Shown here piece by piece: positions 24,701 to 35,471 of a DNA stretch of 64,000 bases. Where the stretch lies: positions 682,001-746,000 of the forward strand of contig NADL03000641.1 of the NCBI GenBank assembly GCA_002205965.3, written 5' to 3'. The translations under genes were made by a program, and so were the position numbers. The notes below the pieces were generated by a model, which saw nothing but the letters and a program-made list of their open reading frames with translations, was not told where the DNA came from and did no database searches. Numbering within the stretch: the first letter of the stretch is position 1; every line of letters begins with the position of its first letter. The DNA is from Kappaphycus alvarezii (Eukaryota; Rhodophyta; Florideophyceae; Gigartinales; Solieriaceae).

Positions 24701-27700
24701 TCCGAAAGAAACCAGGACTGTTGCACCACAAACTTCCGGTGATCTAGCTGAAAGTCAAGCTGAAGGGCAACATGATGAATCTTTGGCCGCTGAAATGTCT
24801 TCTGTACCTGGGGATGTGAAGACCGACGAACTATCAGGGCCTGATCTTGAAGAAGATCCGGAAGGCCGCCAGGGTGATCCGGTTGATCGTAGTATTCCTG
24901 CCGAAGAAGATCAACTTGAATCAGTCGGAGTTCTTGATAAAGCAGAGCTAATTGAGGACAGCGATTACCCTGGTCCGCGTGAGAGTGAGTTGGAAGAAAC
25001 GCAAAATCAACATCACGAGGAGTCGGCGGAAGTTCTCGCGGAAGAAATGGAACCAGAGAAGAACACGGAGATTGTAGACTCAGAAAAGGAGGTACAAACT
25101 GAGGATAGAGAGATGGAAGCGGAATCAGGGACTTTATCGGGCGGTACAGAGAAGGCTGATGTAGAATCTGCAGAAGTGGCAAGAGAGGGCGAAGTTATCG
25201 CTCCAGTGGCTGCGATGGGCACGGCTGCCACAGCTATTGCTGTGTCCTCCTTCGCAACTTCTATTGCGGTATCTGCAAATGCCTCCACTGAAGAAGAGAC
25301 TGCGCTCCCAACGGAAGCAACAGCGCTGCATTCTGAGTCGGTAGAAAATACCTTTAATGAAGATGAAAGTCCAGAGGAGGCTGTTGTTCTAAACTCAGAA
25401 GAAATGGCAGAAGGAAGCCAGATACAGGAGTCCAAAGAGAAGAATGCTGGCTTCGATGCACCGACAGAGAGTGAAGTGACTCCCGAGAGAGATGCCACAT
25501 CAGGGCGTGATGAGGCTTGGCGTTCCAAGCGAGAAGATAGCTTCGACGAGGCAGGTACAGCAAATGTAATCCCAACCGAGGCGGATTTTGAGGAGGGGGG
25601 CTCCATAACCGCAGAATCATCTGCGGTTCCAAAGGATATTGGGGAAGACGTAGAAGATCATGCTGAACAGTTGCCTATGGTAACTGATTCACCAGAAGAA
25701 CACATTGCTTCTGGGCCATCCGCTGAAGCGAAAGATCTTCCACGAAAAGTTGAAACTCCTAAGCAAAGTGATGTACGGGAAACAGATGAATCTGATCCCT
25801 CTATTGACTCAGGCGTTTCTCCCGATGCAGTCGCAGAGCCTACTACGGCAACCCAGGAGCCATCCCCTACAGAATCTGCGACGAAAAGTAGTTCTGATTA
25901 CAACAATGGTGAAGTTGAAGCGGCGGCGGATGAAAAGTCACCAGCTGAAAAGCTTCCAGTTGGAAATGTACCCGAGTGTCAAGGAGAGACGCGAGAGCCG
26001 CTGACGATAGACCATGATGTGTTGAAAGAAGCAGTAGAGCAGGATTTGTGTGTTGAAGAGACTGAAGCAACTACTGAGGGGAATTAAAAGCAGCTAGTGA
26101 GGATGTTTCGGGGGAAGGAATGGAGCAGGTGGTACTTCAAGAGGAGGAATGTTCCTCAAAGGAAACTGCGAGGGAGGAACCTCCGATAGGGTCGCTTGCG
26201 ACCGAGGAGGAAGAGGCGGTGGACAGTTTAACACCAGCCGACGGTGGAATGAAGGCACTACCTGCAGAGTCGATAGTGACGTCTTTGAGCCAACAGATCG
26301 CCCCGCCAGAACGAGAGTCCTGCACCCCGGTAGAGTTGCAGGAATCTGCGCTGGAATCCCAATCGCCGCTGGAATCGTCCTCGGATCACATCTCCGGAGG
26401 GACGAAGGAAACGGGGGTGGCCATGGAGCTATCGGAAGTCAGAATGGCCGAAGTCACAGGGTGTGGAACACCCTCCCTGCGGCGATGGAGCCATTGCCTT
26501 CTGTAGTGCCGAAGATGAGGGAGGCGGAAGAGATTCTGCAGCCAACCCACGCGGTAGCACCAGGGAAGGAAGAGGAATCGATGACGTCCAAAGAAGGGAG
26601 CACAGCTTTCGCAGTCGAGGAGGAATCCGAGCCAACAGAATCTCGGATGGAAGGGACCGGCGAACTTGGAGATGTAACCATCGGGACGGAGGATACCCGA
26701 CAACTGGGAACGGAAAGTACGGGGACGGAGGATACCCCACAACCTGGAACGGCAATTACTGGGACAGAGGATACCCCACAACTTGGAACGGCAACTACTG
26801 GGACGGAGGATACCACAGAACTTGGAACGGCAACTACTTGGACGGAGGATACCACAGAACTTGGAACGGCAACTACTGTGACGGAGGATACCCCACAACT
26901 TGGAACGGCAACTACTGGGACGGAGGATACCACAGAACTTGGAACGGCTACTACTGGGACGGAGGATACCACAGAACTTGGAACGGCAACTACTGGGACG
27001 GAGGATACCCCACAACTTGGAAAGGAAACTCCTGGGGAGGCAGATACTCCACACCCTGGAGACTCCGCTACTGTACCGGTGCCGGCGGAGACGCCCGAGC
27101 TGCAGGAGCACCCAGATTTCGAGGAAATGAAGGAACTGTTTCCGACGGAAGAGGTGACCCAAGCTTTAGCTTCGGAGAAAGCCGGGGCGACAGAAACATT
27201 CGAAGACGCTCCGTTGACAACCGAAGAGCTTCAGGGAGAAGTTCAAGCACCGCCTGCAATCCTGGAATCCGAGGCAGCAGCAACAACAAGTGCGTCACCC
27301 GAGACGGCCACATCAGCGGCGTTAAACGCAGGTTTAGTGAGCGGGGAGGCCTCGGAACTGATACCTCGCGACGAGGTCGAAATTCAAGCAGCCGCCGAGG
27401 CATCCACACCGGCAGCACCTGTAGAGCCGATTGCGGCATCGGTGACAGAGGACGTACTGGAGCCGCCTGTGACGAACGAGCCAACGGATGCCGCATCTGC
27501 CGACGAAACGTCAGGAACGACAGCGGTAGCAATGCAGGATGTGGAACCATCAATGCAGGATGTGGAACCATCAGTAGAGGCTACTGTTGCGGATGTTCCC
27601 AGGGTGATGGAAGCAATGGAGAAGTTGCCGGAGACGACATCATCCGGAAGGCTAGACGAGACTTCGATGGCCGAAGAAACCGCAACACCATATGCTGCAC

Positions 27701-30700
27701 TCGACCTCGAACATGTGCCGGAACAGATTGCCCGCGAGATGTCCGAGGTGGCAGTTGCAGTCGAAGGTACACAGGAGGCAGAGGATCCGAAAGAATCCGG
27801 GACAGCAGTATCGAGCGAGGAAGTATTGGAGCCATCCCCCGCGAGGAACCCGAGGGGGCATCAGCCGAGGAGGTGCTGGCCACTCCCAAAGAGCCAGATG
27901 TGCCATATGCTGCCGAGAAAGATTCGAAAGAAGTTGCACTGGACCAGACCGTAATGCCGTTAACATCAGAGGGGCCGCGGAGTCAGAGCCAGTGGAGGAG
28001 CAAATCGCAACCGAAGAGTTGGAGGGGGTTGCAGCAAGAGAGATTCTGGAGGGGTAGAACGGGAGAAGTCGATTTCAGCCGAAGAGCCATGGGTCTCCCA
28101 GGCGCTGCTGCCGCAGACATGAAACTAGCTCCAGAGGACGTGCCGGAGCTATCTGCACCTGAAGTAGGAGAGGTAGCACAGCAAACCTTAATAAGGGAGA
28201 TACATGTGACGGGAGCGGTGGAGGAAGTCTCGCGGCCCGTTGCGATCGACAAGCCGGAGATAGTGGAGACCGAGGAAGGGTCCAACGCTGTTGCCACATC
28301 CGAGGAGGGTCGCAAACCTTCAGCACTGAAGCAACCTGATCCGACAGTAGCGGCTGATGAAGGAAAGACTGAATCCACAGAGATGGCGCCAGGTATTGTG
28401 CAGCCTAAGGAGTCGGTAGAGGCCGACGCTATACCCGTGATGAGGGTTCCGGCAACGGAGTCCGTGTATGTAGCTTCGGATAATGCGGAAGTTGAGGATG
28501 GGACAACAGAAGAGGTATCATTTGTACCTTTGGACACCGCGGCGGACACCGTACAGGGCGATGAAGGTACGTCAGAGTCTGTGGAGATGGCTCTGGGTGC
28601 AGCTCAAGATGAGGAAGAAACGACTGTGACCGAGCATGTCGAGGTAGCCTTGAATATGGCGGAAGCTGAGCCAGGAGCGACTGAGGTATCTTTACTGCCT
28701 ACGGACACCGCGCCTGGTGCAATAGGTGCACCGGCAGCGCCTTTAGATACCGTGCCGGCTGAGGAAGGAACAACGGAGGAGACGCCAACGATTGAGTCTG
28801 CGAATAAGGCTGTGGGGACAGCGATTACGGCTTCCGAGTCTGTCGAGGAAACTTTCGATGCAGCGAATATTGAGGAAGAAGCTTCTTCCGTACCTGCAGA
28901 CACTGCACCTACTGTGGATGCACCGGCTGTTGCGATTGAGGAAGCATCTTCTGATGCTGCGGCGGCTAAGGATGGAGCGGAAGAGATGGCGGCTAGTGAG
29001 TCTGTTGAGAAAACTTTGGAGACGACGCAAGCCGAGGCTACGATTACTCAGGAGGCTGAGGGAACGACTGAGCTGGAGGCTGATGCTGGAACGACTGAGG
29101 AAGTGGCTGACGAAGGGACGGCTGAGCAGCTCGCTGATGAAGAAACGATTGATGATGCATACACTGAACCTATTGTAGAGGCACCGGCAGTCACGGCTGA
29201 GGAAGCATCTTCTGAGGCTGCGGCGGCTGAGGAAGGAGCGGAAGAGATGGTGGCCAATAAATCTTTTGAGGCAACGACTGAGCAGGAGGCCGAGGCAACG
29301 ACTGAGGAGGCTGAAGAAACGACTAAGCAAGATGCTGAGGGGCCGACTGAGGCAGTGGCTGACGAAGGAACGGCTGAGCAGTTGGCTAACGAAGAAACGA
29401 ATGATGATGCATTTAAACCTGCAGATATGCCTGTTGCTGAAGGGACGTCCTTGGCTGAGTCTGCCAAGGAAAGTTTGGATACAGCGAATGCTAAGGAGGT
29501 ACCGGCTGAAGTGTCTTCCGTTCCCACGGTCATTGCACCTACTGTGGAGGCAGCTACCCTGAAGAAGCTTCTTCTGATGCTGCGGCAGCTAAGGAAGGAG
29601 CGGAAGAGATGGCGGGCAGTGAGTCTGTTGAGAAACCTTTGGAGACGACGCAAGCTGAGGCAGCGATTGAGCGGGAGGCTGAGGCAACGACTGAGCAGGA
29701 GGCTGAGGCAACGACTGAGCAGGAGGTTGAGGCGACAACTCAGCAAGCTGAGGCAGCGACTGAGCAGAAGGATAAGGCAGCGACTGATCAGGACGAGTCA
29801 ACGACTGAGCAGGAGGACGAGGCAACGACTGAGCAGACTGAGCAAACTGAGGCAACGACTGAGCTGGAGGCTAATGCCGGAACAACTGAGGAAGTGGCTG
29901 ACGAAGGAACGGCTGAGCAGTTGGCTAATGATGAAACGATCGTTGCACCTGCAGATGCGGAAGGGGCGTCGACGATCGAGTCTGCCAAGGAAAGTTTGGA
30001 CACAGCGAATAAGGAGGGAACGTCTCAGGTATCTTTGGTACCTGCGGACACTGCACCTACTGTCGAGGCAGCGGCAGTTATGCCTGAGGAAGCATCTTCT
30101 GGTACTGCGGCGGCTGAGGAAGGAGCAGAAGAGATGGCGGCTAGTGAGTCTGTTGAGAAAACGTGCGAGACGACTCAAGCTGAGGCAACGACTGAGCAAG
30201 CTGAGGCAGAGACTGAACAAGGTGATTTGACGACTGAGCAGGAGGATGGGGCAACGACTGAGCTGGAGGCTGATGCCGGAAAGACTGTGGAAGTGGCTGA
30301 CGAAGGAACGGCTGATCAGCTCGCTGATGAAGAAACGAATGATGATGCAGTATACACTGAACCTACTGTGGAGGCAACGGCAATTGCCGCTGAGGAAGCA
30401 TCTTCTGATGCTGCGGCGGCTGAGGAAGGAGCGGAAGAGATGGGGCTAGTGAGGTCGTTGAGAAAACCTTAGAGACGACGCAAGCTGAGTCAACGACTGA
30501 GCAGGAGGTTGAGGCAACGACTGAGCAAGCTGAGTCAACGACTGAGCAGGAGGTTGAGGCAACGACTGAGCAGGCTGGGTCAAAGACTGAGCTGGAGGCT
30601 GAGCAAGCTGAGTCAACTACTAAGCATGGGGCTAAGTCAACGACCGAGCCGGAAGCTGATGCCGGAACGACTGAGGAAGTGGATGACGAAGGAACGGCTG

Positions 30701-33472
30701 AGCAGTTGGCTGACGAAGAAACAATTGATGATGTAGCATCATCAACACCTGCAGATCTTCCTGTTGCAGAAGGGGCGTCGGCTGCCGAGTCTGCCAAGGA
30801 AAGCCTGGAGACAGTGAATGCTGAGGGACCAGCTGAATTATCTTCCGGGCCTACGGAGAGTATACCTACTGTGGAGGCACCGGCAGTTACACCTGAGGAA
30901 GCATCTTCCGATGCTGCGGCGGCTGAGGACGGAGCGGAAGAGATGGCGGCTAGTGAGGTCGTTGAGAAAAGGTTGGAGACGACGCAAGCTGAGGCAACGA
31001 CTGAGCATGAGGCTGAGCAAGCTGAGTCAACTACTATGCAGGGAGCTAAGGCAACGACCGAGCTGGAGGCTGATGCCGGAACGACTGAGGAAGTGGATGA
31101 CGAAGGAACGGCTGAGCAGTTGGCTGACGAAGAAACAATTGATGATGCAGCATCATCAACACCTGCAGATCTTCCTGTTGCAGAAGGGGCGTCGGCTGCC
31201 GAGTCTGCCAAGGAAAGCCTGGAGACAGTGAATGCTGAGGAAGGACCAGCTGAATTATCTTCTGGGCCTACGGAGAGTGTACCTACTGTGGAGGGAACGA
31301 CTGAGGAAGTGGCTGACGAAGGAACGGCTGAGCAGTTGGCTGACGAAGAAACAATTGATGATGCAGCATCATCAACACCTGCAGATCTTCCTGCTGCAGA
31401 AGGGGCGTCGGCGGCCGAGTCTGCCAAGGAAAGCCTGGAGACAGTGAATGCTGAGGAAGGACCAGCTGAATTATCTTCTGGGCCTACGGAGAGTGTACCT
31501 ACTGTGGAGGGAACGACTGAGGAAGTGGCTGACGAAGGAACGGCTGAGCAGTTGGCTGACGAAGAAACAATTGATGATGCAGCATCATCAACACCTGCAG
31601 ATCATCCTGCTGCAGAAGGGGCGTCGGCGGCCGAGTCTGCCAAGGAAAGCCTGGAGACAGTGAATGCTGAGGAAGGACCAGCTGAATTATCTTCTGGGCC
31701 TACGGAGAGTGTACCTACTGTGGAGGGAACGACTGAGGAAGTGGCTGACGAAGGAACGGCTGAGCAGTTGGCTGACGAAGAAACAATTGATGATGCAGCA
31801 TCATCAACACCTGCAGATCATCCTGCTGCAGAAGGGGCGTCGGCGGCCGAGTCTGCCAAGGAAAGCCTGGAGACAGTGAATGCTGAGGAAGGACCAGCTG
31901 AATTATCTTCTGGGCCTACGGAGAGTGTACCTACTGTGGAGGGAACGACTGAGGAAGTGGCTGACGAAGGAACGGCTGAGCAGTTGGCTGACGAGGGAAC
32001 AATTGATGATGCAGCATCATCAACACCTGCAGATCTTCCTGCTGCAGAAGGGGCGTCGGCGGCCGAGTCTGCCAAGGAAAGCCTGGAGACAGTGAATGCT
32101 GAGGAAGGACCAGCTGAATTATCTTCCGGGCCTACGGAGAGTGTACCTACTGTGGAGGCACCGGCAGTTACACCTGAGGAAGCATCTTCCGATGCTGCGG
32201 CGGCTGAGGACGGAGCGGAAGAGATGGCGGCTAGTGAGGTCGTTGAGAAAAGGTTGGAGACGACGCAAGCTGAGGCAACGACTGAGCATGAGGCTGAGCA
32301 AGCTGAGTCAACTACTATGCAGGGAGCTAAGGCAACGACCGAGCTGGAGGCTGATGCCGGAACGACTGAGGAAGTGGCTGACGAAGGAACGGCTGAGCAG
32401 TTGGTTGGCGAAGAAACGATTGATTATGCAGCATCATCAACATTTGCAGATGTGCGTGTCACGGAGGGGAAAAGTTTAGATGCAGCGAATGCTGAGGAAG
32501 GAAGTACTGTGGTATCTTCCGCAACTAAGGACTCAGCGGCCCTTGTGGTGGAGGTACCAGCAGTCGCACTTGAATCAGATACCGCGCCGGGTGAGGAAGA
32601 AACGGCTGATAGTGAAACGACATCGAAACTAGCAGACACTTTTCCTATTGAGGAAGAGGCACCGGAGACAGAGACAACTGATGATGTGGTAGCAACAGCT
32701 GCGGACGCCTTGTCCGTTACAGACGAAGCGGTAGGAAGTCAGTCTGTTAATCTCACGGACAAGGCTGAGGAAGAAACTACAAAAGCACCGATAGAGGAGG
32801 TGACCGCAGACAGCGCGAGGGATGAAGAGGGGACGGGCGAGGAGGTGGTGTCGTCAGCACCCGCGGGTACTGTGCCTGCAGCCGACGAACAGACGGAGAC
32901 GACTGTGGAAGAGGCTTCAGATACTCTGGGGAAAAGTGAAGTCGTGCAGGGAAAAATCGAGATTGGGCAGGGAAAAACCGAGATCGAGCGGGTTGAGGAG
33001 GAAACGACTGAAGAAACTATGTCCTCGACGGCTGCGGTCGCTGTGCCAGCTGCAGTAGTGGAAGAGACTGAGGAGAAAGAGACGGGTGTTGAAGATTCGC
33101 TGAATGTCGGTGGGGAAGAAGACTTTTCTGATGGGCCTGACATTGTGGATGAAAATGGGGTGAATAATTTACCCGTGGGTGTTGATTCACCGTTGGTGAC
33201 AGACGTGAATGTTGCGGCTGATGCGATTGCAATGCAGAGTGAAGCCATGGAGATTGCGGCCGCTGCAGAAGTGGAAGTGGTGAAGAGTGTGGAAGCTGTT
33301 GATACTGAAACTGGTGGGAAGAGGCATTTGTGCACGCGGAAACGGTACCAAAGGTAGTTGCGGAAGCTGTCGCGGGATCGCGCCTGGAGTTGATGTTGAG
33401 AGCGGAGTGTTGGGTGCGAAGAGTCTTGCAGAAGCTGTGACTGAAGGAAAGAGTTTGGAGGATGTGGAGTAG
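21792..33472 (+). CDS. Giant acidic repeat protein with N-terminal coiled coil (frame-interrupted in this assembly)
   Basis: About 3,900 codons starting at ATG 21792 and ending at TAG 33470-33472. I recognise no family. Residues ~20-700 are a long heptad-rich coiled coil (Leu/Glu/Lys/Arg), ending near 23.9 kb. Residues ~750-3890 are overwhelmingly Glu, Ala, Thr, Asp, Ser, Pro and Val, with a 39-bp array (26683-27072) and a 216-bp array (31078-32157). An Ala-rich hydrophobic stretch near 25.19-25.28 kb (VIAPVAAMGTAATAIAVSS) could be one membrane segment. The reading frame changes about 13 times (near 22.74, 24.05, 24.18, 26.09, 26.47, 27.84, 27.96, 28.06, 28.10, 29.56, 30.45, 33.32 and 33.39 kb), always as if one base were missing, so I treat it as one gene. 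A structural, scaffold or lumenal role is possible but unproven. Splitting into several genes is the alternative. Confidence 0.7.
26683..27072 (+). repeat. 39-bp tandem array (13-residue units) in the giant gene
   Basis: Nine clear units plus a degenerate tenth encode variants of GTEDTTELGTATT or GTEDTPQLGTATT in the frame that continues the acidic protein. The units differ by a few substitutions only. The array also stays open in another plus frame (Gly/Tyr/Trp-rich) and on the minus strand (Val/Ser/Pro-rich), because the period is a multiple of three and the unit lacks stops there. Confidence 0.9.
30877..31077 (+). repeat. 201-bp block, copy A (paired with 32158-32358)
   Basis: This 67-codon block starts APAVTPEEASSDAAAAEDG and ends TTELEADA. 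It is repeated almost without change at 32158-32358, so it brackets the five 216-bp units. The arrangement suggests that the tandem units arose inside an older composite repeat of the two blocks. Confidence 0.85.
31078..32157 (+). repeat. 216-bp tandem array (72-residue units), five copies in the giant gene
   Basis: Five copies in perfect register (31078, 31294, 31510, 31726, 31942), each beginning GTTEEV and ending PTESVPTVE. Copies differ by only a handful of bases, for example DLP versus DHP and VDD versus VAD, so the expansion is recent. An older, slightly different unit precedes the first 201-bp block near 30664. Copy number may vary between individuals or be collapsed in the assembly. 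Confidence 0.95.
32158..32358 (+). repeat. 201-bp block, copy B (paired with 30877-31077)
   Basis: Near-identical second copy of the block at 30877-31077, in the same reading frame of the giant gene. Confidence 0.85.
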
Positions 33473-33862
33473 AGCACGAGTAGCGTGAGATGAGAAATTG
33501 AGAGATTGGTACGTTGGCTGTCATAGTTTTATAAAGTCAATTGAGATGTTGTTGGATGTAGTCTTCTTGCCGCGTTGGCACCATCGAAACACGATCAACG
33601 GTCTTTGACAGGACAGCTCATCAGCGGCTCTAACGCCTGGACACGTGTGTAGACTAGAATGAGTTTGATGCGTTGTTGGGTGTGGGTCCGAATAATAAGC
33701 AACCGACAAGTTGAAGCTTTGCCCCGCTTTGCAATTCATTATCCAACGTCGGCAACTTACCCGAAAACCAAACTTAAACTTCGTATTCTGTTCATGCCCC
33801 CTTCCCGAGACCCTCTCTCATTCCTCCTCGGCTTCCTCCTCGGTATCTCCACACCTCTCATC
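33473..33862. other. Intergenic gap between the giant gene and the CHMP6 gene
   Basis: About 390 bases. The second half becomes pyrimidine-rich toward the CHMP6 start and is probably its promoter and leader. Nothing else is recognised. Confidence 0.5.
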
Positions 33863-34644
33863 ATGGGTTGCTTCGCCTCAAAACCAGAAACAGTTCCTTC
33901 CTCTGCGCCGCAGAAAGTGCCACCCCAACCAACCTCCCAACCTCAACCGCAATCCCAACCGATCCCAACCCCCGTATCCGAACCGGCCGTCGCCGCCTCC
34001 AAAGTCGCGCTAGTCCCGAAACCCGCAATCCAAATCACCGCCACGACAAAGCCTCTCTGAAACTCCGTTCCCTCCAAGACAAACTCACCGCCGCTCTCTC
34101 CCACTCCGACTCCCAACTCCGTCTCTACGGTCAAGAGGCACTGCGCCAACATCGCGCCAAGAACCCCATCGCCGCACAACTCCTCATCTCCGAACGCACC
34201 CGCCTTCAAACCAAAGTCGCTCGACAACAACAGGAAGTCGCCCGTCTGGCCGAAATGGTCGATAAGATGGACGAGGCTAAACAAAACAAGGACCTCTTCG
34301 ACGCCCTCGAAAAGGGCAACGCAATGATCGCCGACATCATGCAAGACCTATCCGACGATAAAGTCCAAACCGTGCTTGACCAGAGTCGAGAAATGAAGCA
34401 AGCAGTCCAGGACGTTGGCGACGCATTGGCCGAGGATTCCACACACCTGCCGCAGGAGCAAATCGACGCAGAAATCGCGGAGCTGGAAAAGGAGTTTGGC
34501 ACTGACGACACCGTGCAACATGAAACTGAAACCCTTGACAAGGCACAGAACATTCCCGACGTCCCACAGGTGCAGCCCGCTGTGCCGCAACCCGCCACCC
34601 CGCAATCCGCCCCTGAAGCCAAGGTCCCGATCGCACAGGGATAG
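33863..34644 (+). CDS. CHMP6: ESCRT-III subunit Vps20/CHMP6 (Snf7 family), one missing base
   Basis: ESCRT-III filaments remodel membranes at endosomes; Vps20/CHMP6 is the subunit that nucleates Snf7. The ATG at 33863 gives MGCFASK, a classic N-myristoylation start as in CHMP6. A Pro/Gln-rich linker of about 50 residues follows. The frame then breaks near 34045, where one missing base is enough to join DKASLKLRSLQDKL, which aligns with the DKAILQLK helix of CHMP6. Basic helix 1-2, LLISERTRLQTKVARQQ, the acidic helices and the C-terminal Pro/Gln tail with an EIAELEKEFG segment follow to the stop at 34644. About 260 residues; CHMP6 is usually about 200, the excess being linker and tail. It converges with the uL15 gene downstream. 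Confidence 0.85.
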
Positions 34645-35471
34645 CCTGAACCGCCCTATCCCGCGCTCCCATTCCCGCAATCACGACCATGCGGTTTGAA
34701 ACCCCCGACACTGTAGTGTAGAGTCGCACTTTTGTCTAGTTGAAAATCACAAAGTCTACTCATCGACCCTGCGCCACACACCCATCTCCGATTCGCGTAT
34801 CACCCGCCCTTTGCCTCGTCTGCAACAACGCAACGCCATACCGCATGTTGCGCCGTCCGTTGGGAGTTTTACACCCCTCGTCGGCCCATGTATAGGCTCC
34901 AACCGGTACCGCGCCCCTACTCGCATGTCCATTTCACTGGCCCACGAAGCGTACGCACCGAGGGGTGCGTACGCTTCGTGGGCCAGTGAAATGGAACCAA
35001 ACCAACCTCAACTCTATGCGTGTGCACACCGATTAGTTCAGTATTGCAATTGCGCCGCTGGTGGACGGCTCGATAGGCGCTTTGACAATGAATACCTCCC
35101 GCTGCCCAAAACTCCAGCACCATCACCCGCAGGCGCCCAAAAGCGCGCAAATTCGGCAAAACGCCACCGCGCATCCCTTCGCAACGGTCACAACCGCCTG
35201 TACTACTAGCAGTGTATAATCTTTACCAAGCTGGCTCATGCGGACCCGTAAATAACAAACGACAAACGCGACATAAATCCCGACATCCCCCCTGCGACTC
35301 AACACTGGTTCCGAATAGAATGGCCACAATCCACCACCTCACTGCTCTTCCCCAGGGCGGGCAAATATGCACCCCTGATACCACGATAAGCGTCCAAATT
35401 TGCTCGATCCGTGCGCAATCCACAGCTCGGTAACAACGAGAGTGGGGCTGCTGCAACACGGTGAAGCATTC
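34645..35471. other. Intergenic region between convergent CHMP6 and uL15 genes
   Basis: About 830 bases between two 3' ends. A frame of 132 codons (34811-35209) runs through it, but part of that frame is a perfect inverted repeat and the rest has no domain, so I do not call it a gene. Confidence 0.5.
34928..34995. repeat. Perfect 32-bp inverted repeat with 4-base loop
   Basis: Arms at 34928-34959 and 34964-34995 are exact reverse complements around the loop GAGG. Complementarity stops abruptly on both sides. It lies between two convergent genes. It could be a hairpin/cruciform, a transcript 3'-end structure, a tiny foldback element, or an inverted artefact of library preparation. Confidence 0.95.

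Noticed and set aside
26463-27130. Plus frame rich in Gly, Tyr, Trp and Asn (prion-like)
   Set aside because: Open only because of the array; outside it the same frame turns into Arg-rich, low-quality sequence, while the acidic frame continues the giant protein.
26386-27162. Minus-strand frame of 258 codons with SKLWGILRPSSCR-type repeats
   Set aside because: It is the antisense reading of the 39-bp array. Repeats with a period divisible by three keep other frames open; the acidic plus frame fits both flanks.
31078-32157. CRISPR-like regular repeat spacing
   Set aside because: The units are contiguous, coding and have no spacers; this is a protein-coding tandem repeat in a eukaryote.
24428-33232. 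Many minus-strand Ser/Ala/Val-rich frames, up to 354 codons
   Set aside because: Antisense readings of the acidic repeat region, where Glu/Ala/Thr codons rarely give stops in reverse.
21792-33472. Programmed ribosomal frameshifting as explanation of the frame changes
   Set aside because: There are too many sites, all equivalent to a missing base, with no common slippery heptamer or downstream structure, and the same happens in unrelated ribosomal protein genes.
34811-35209. Plus frame of 132 codons between CHMP6 and uL15
   Set aside because: It runs through the perfect inverted repeat and has no recognisable domain; the gap is between two 3' ends.
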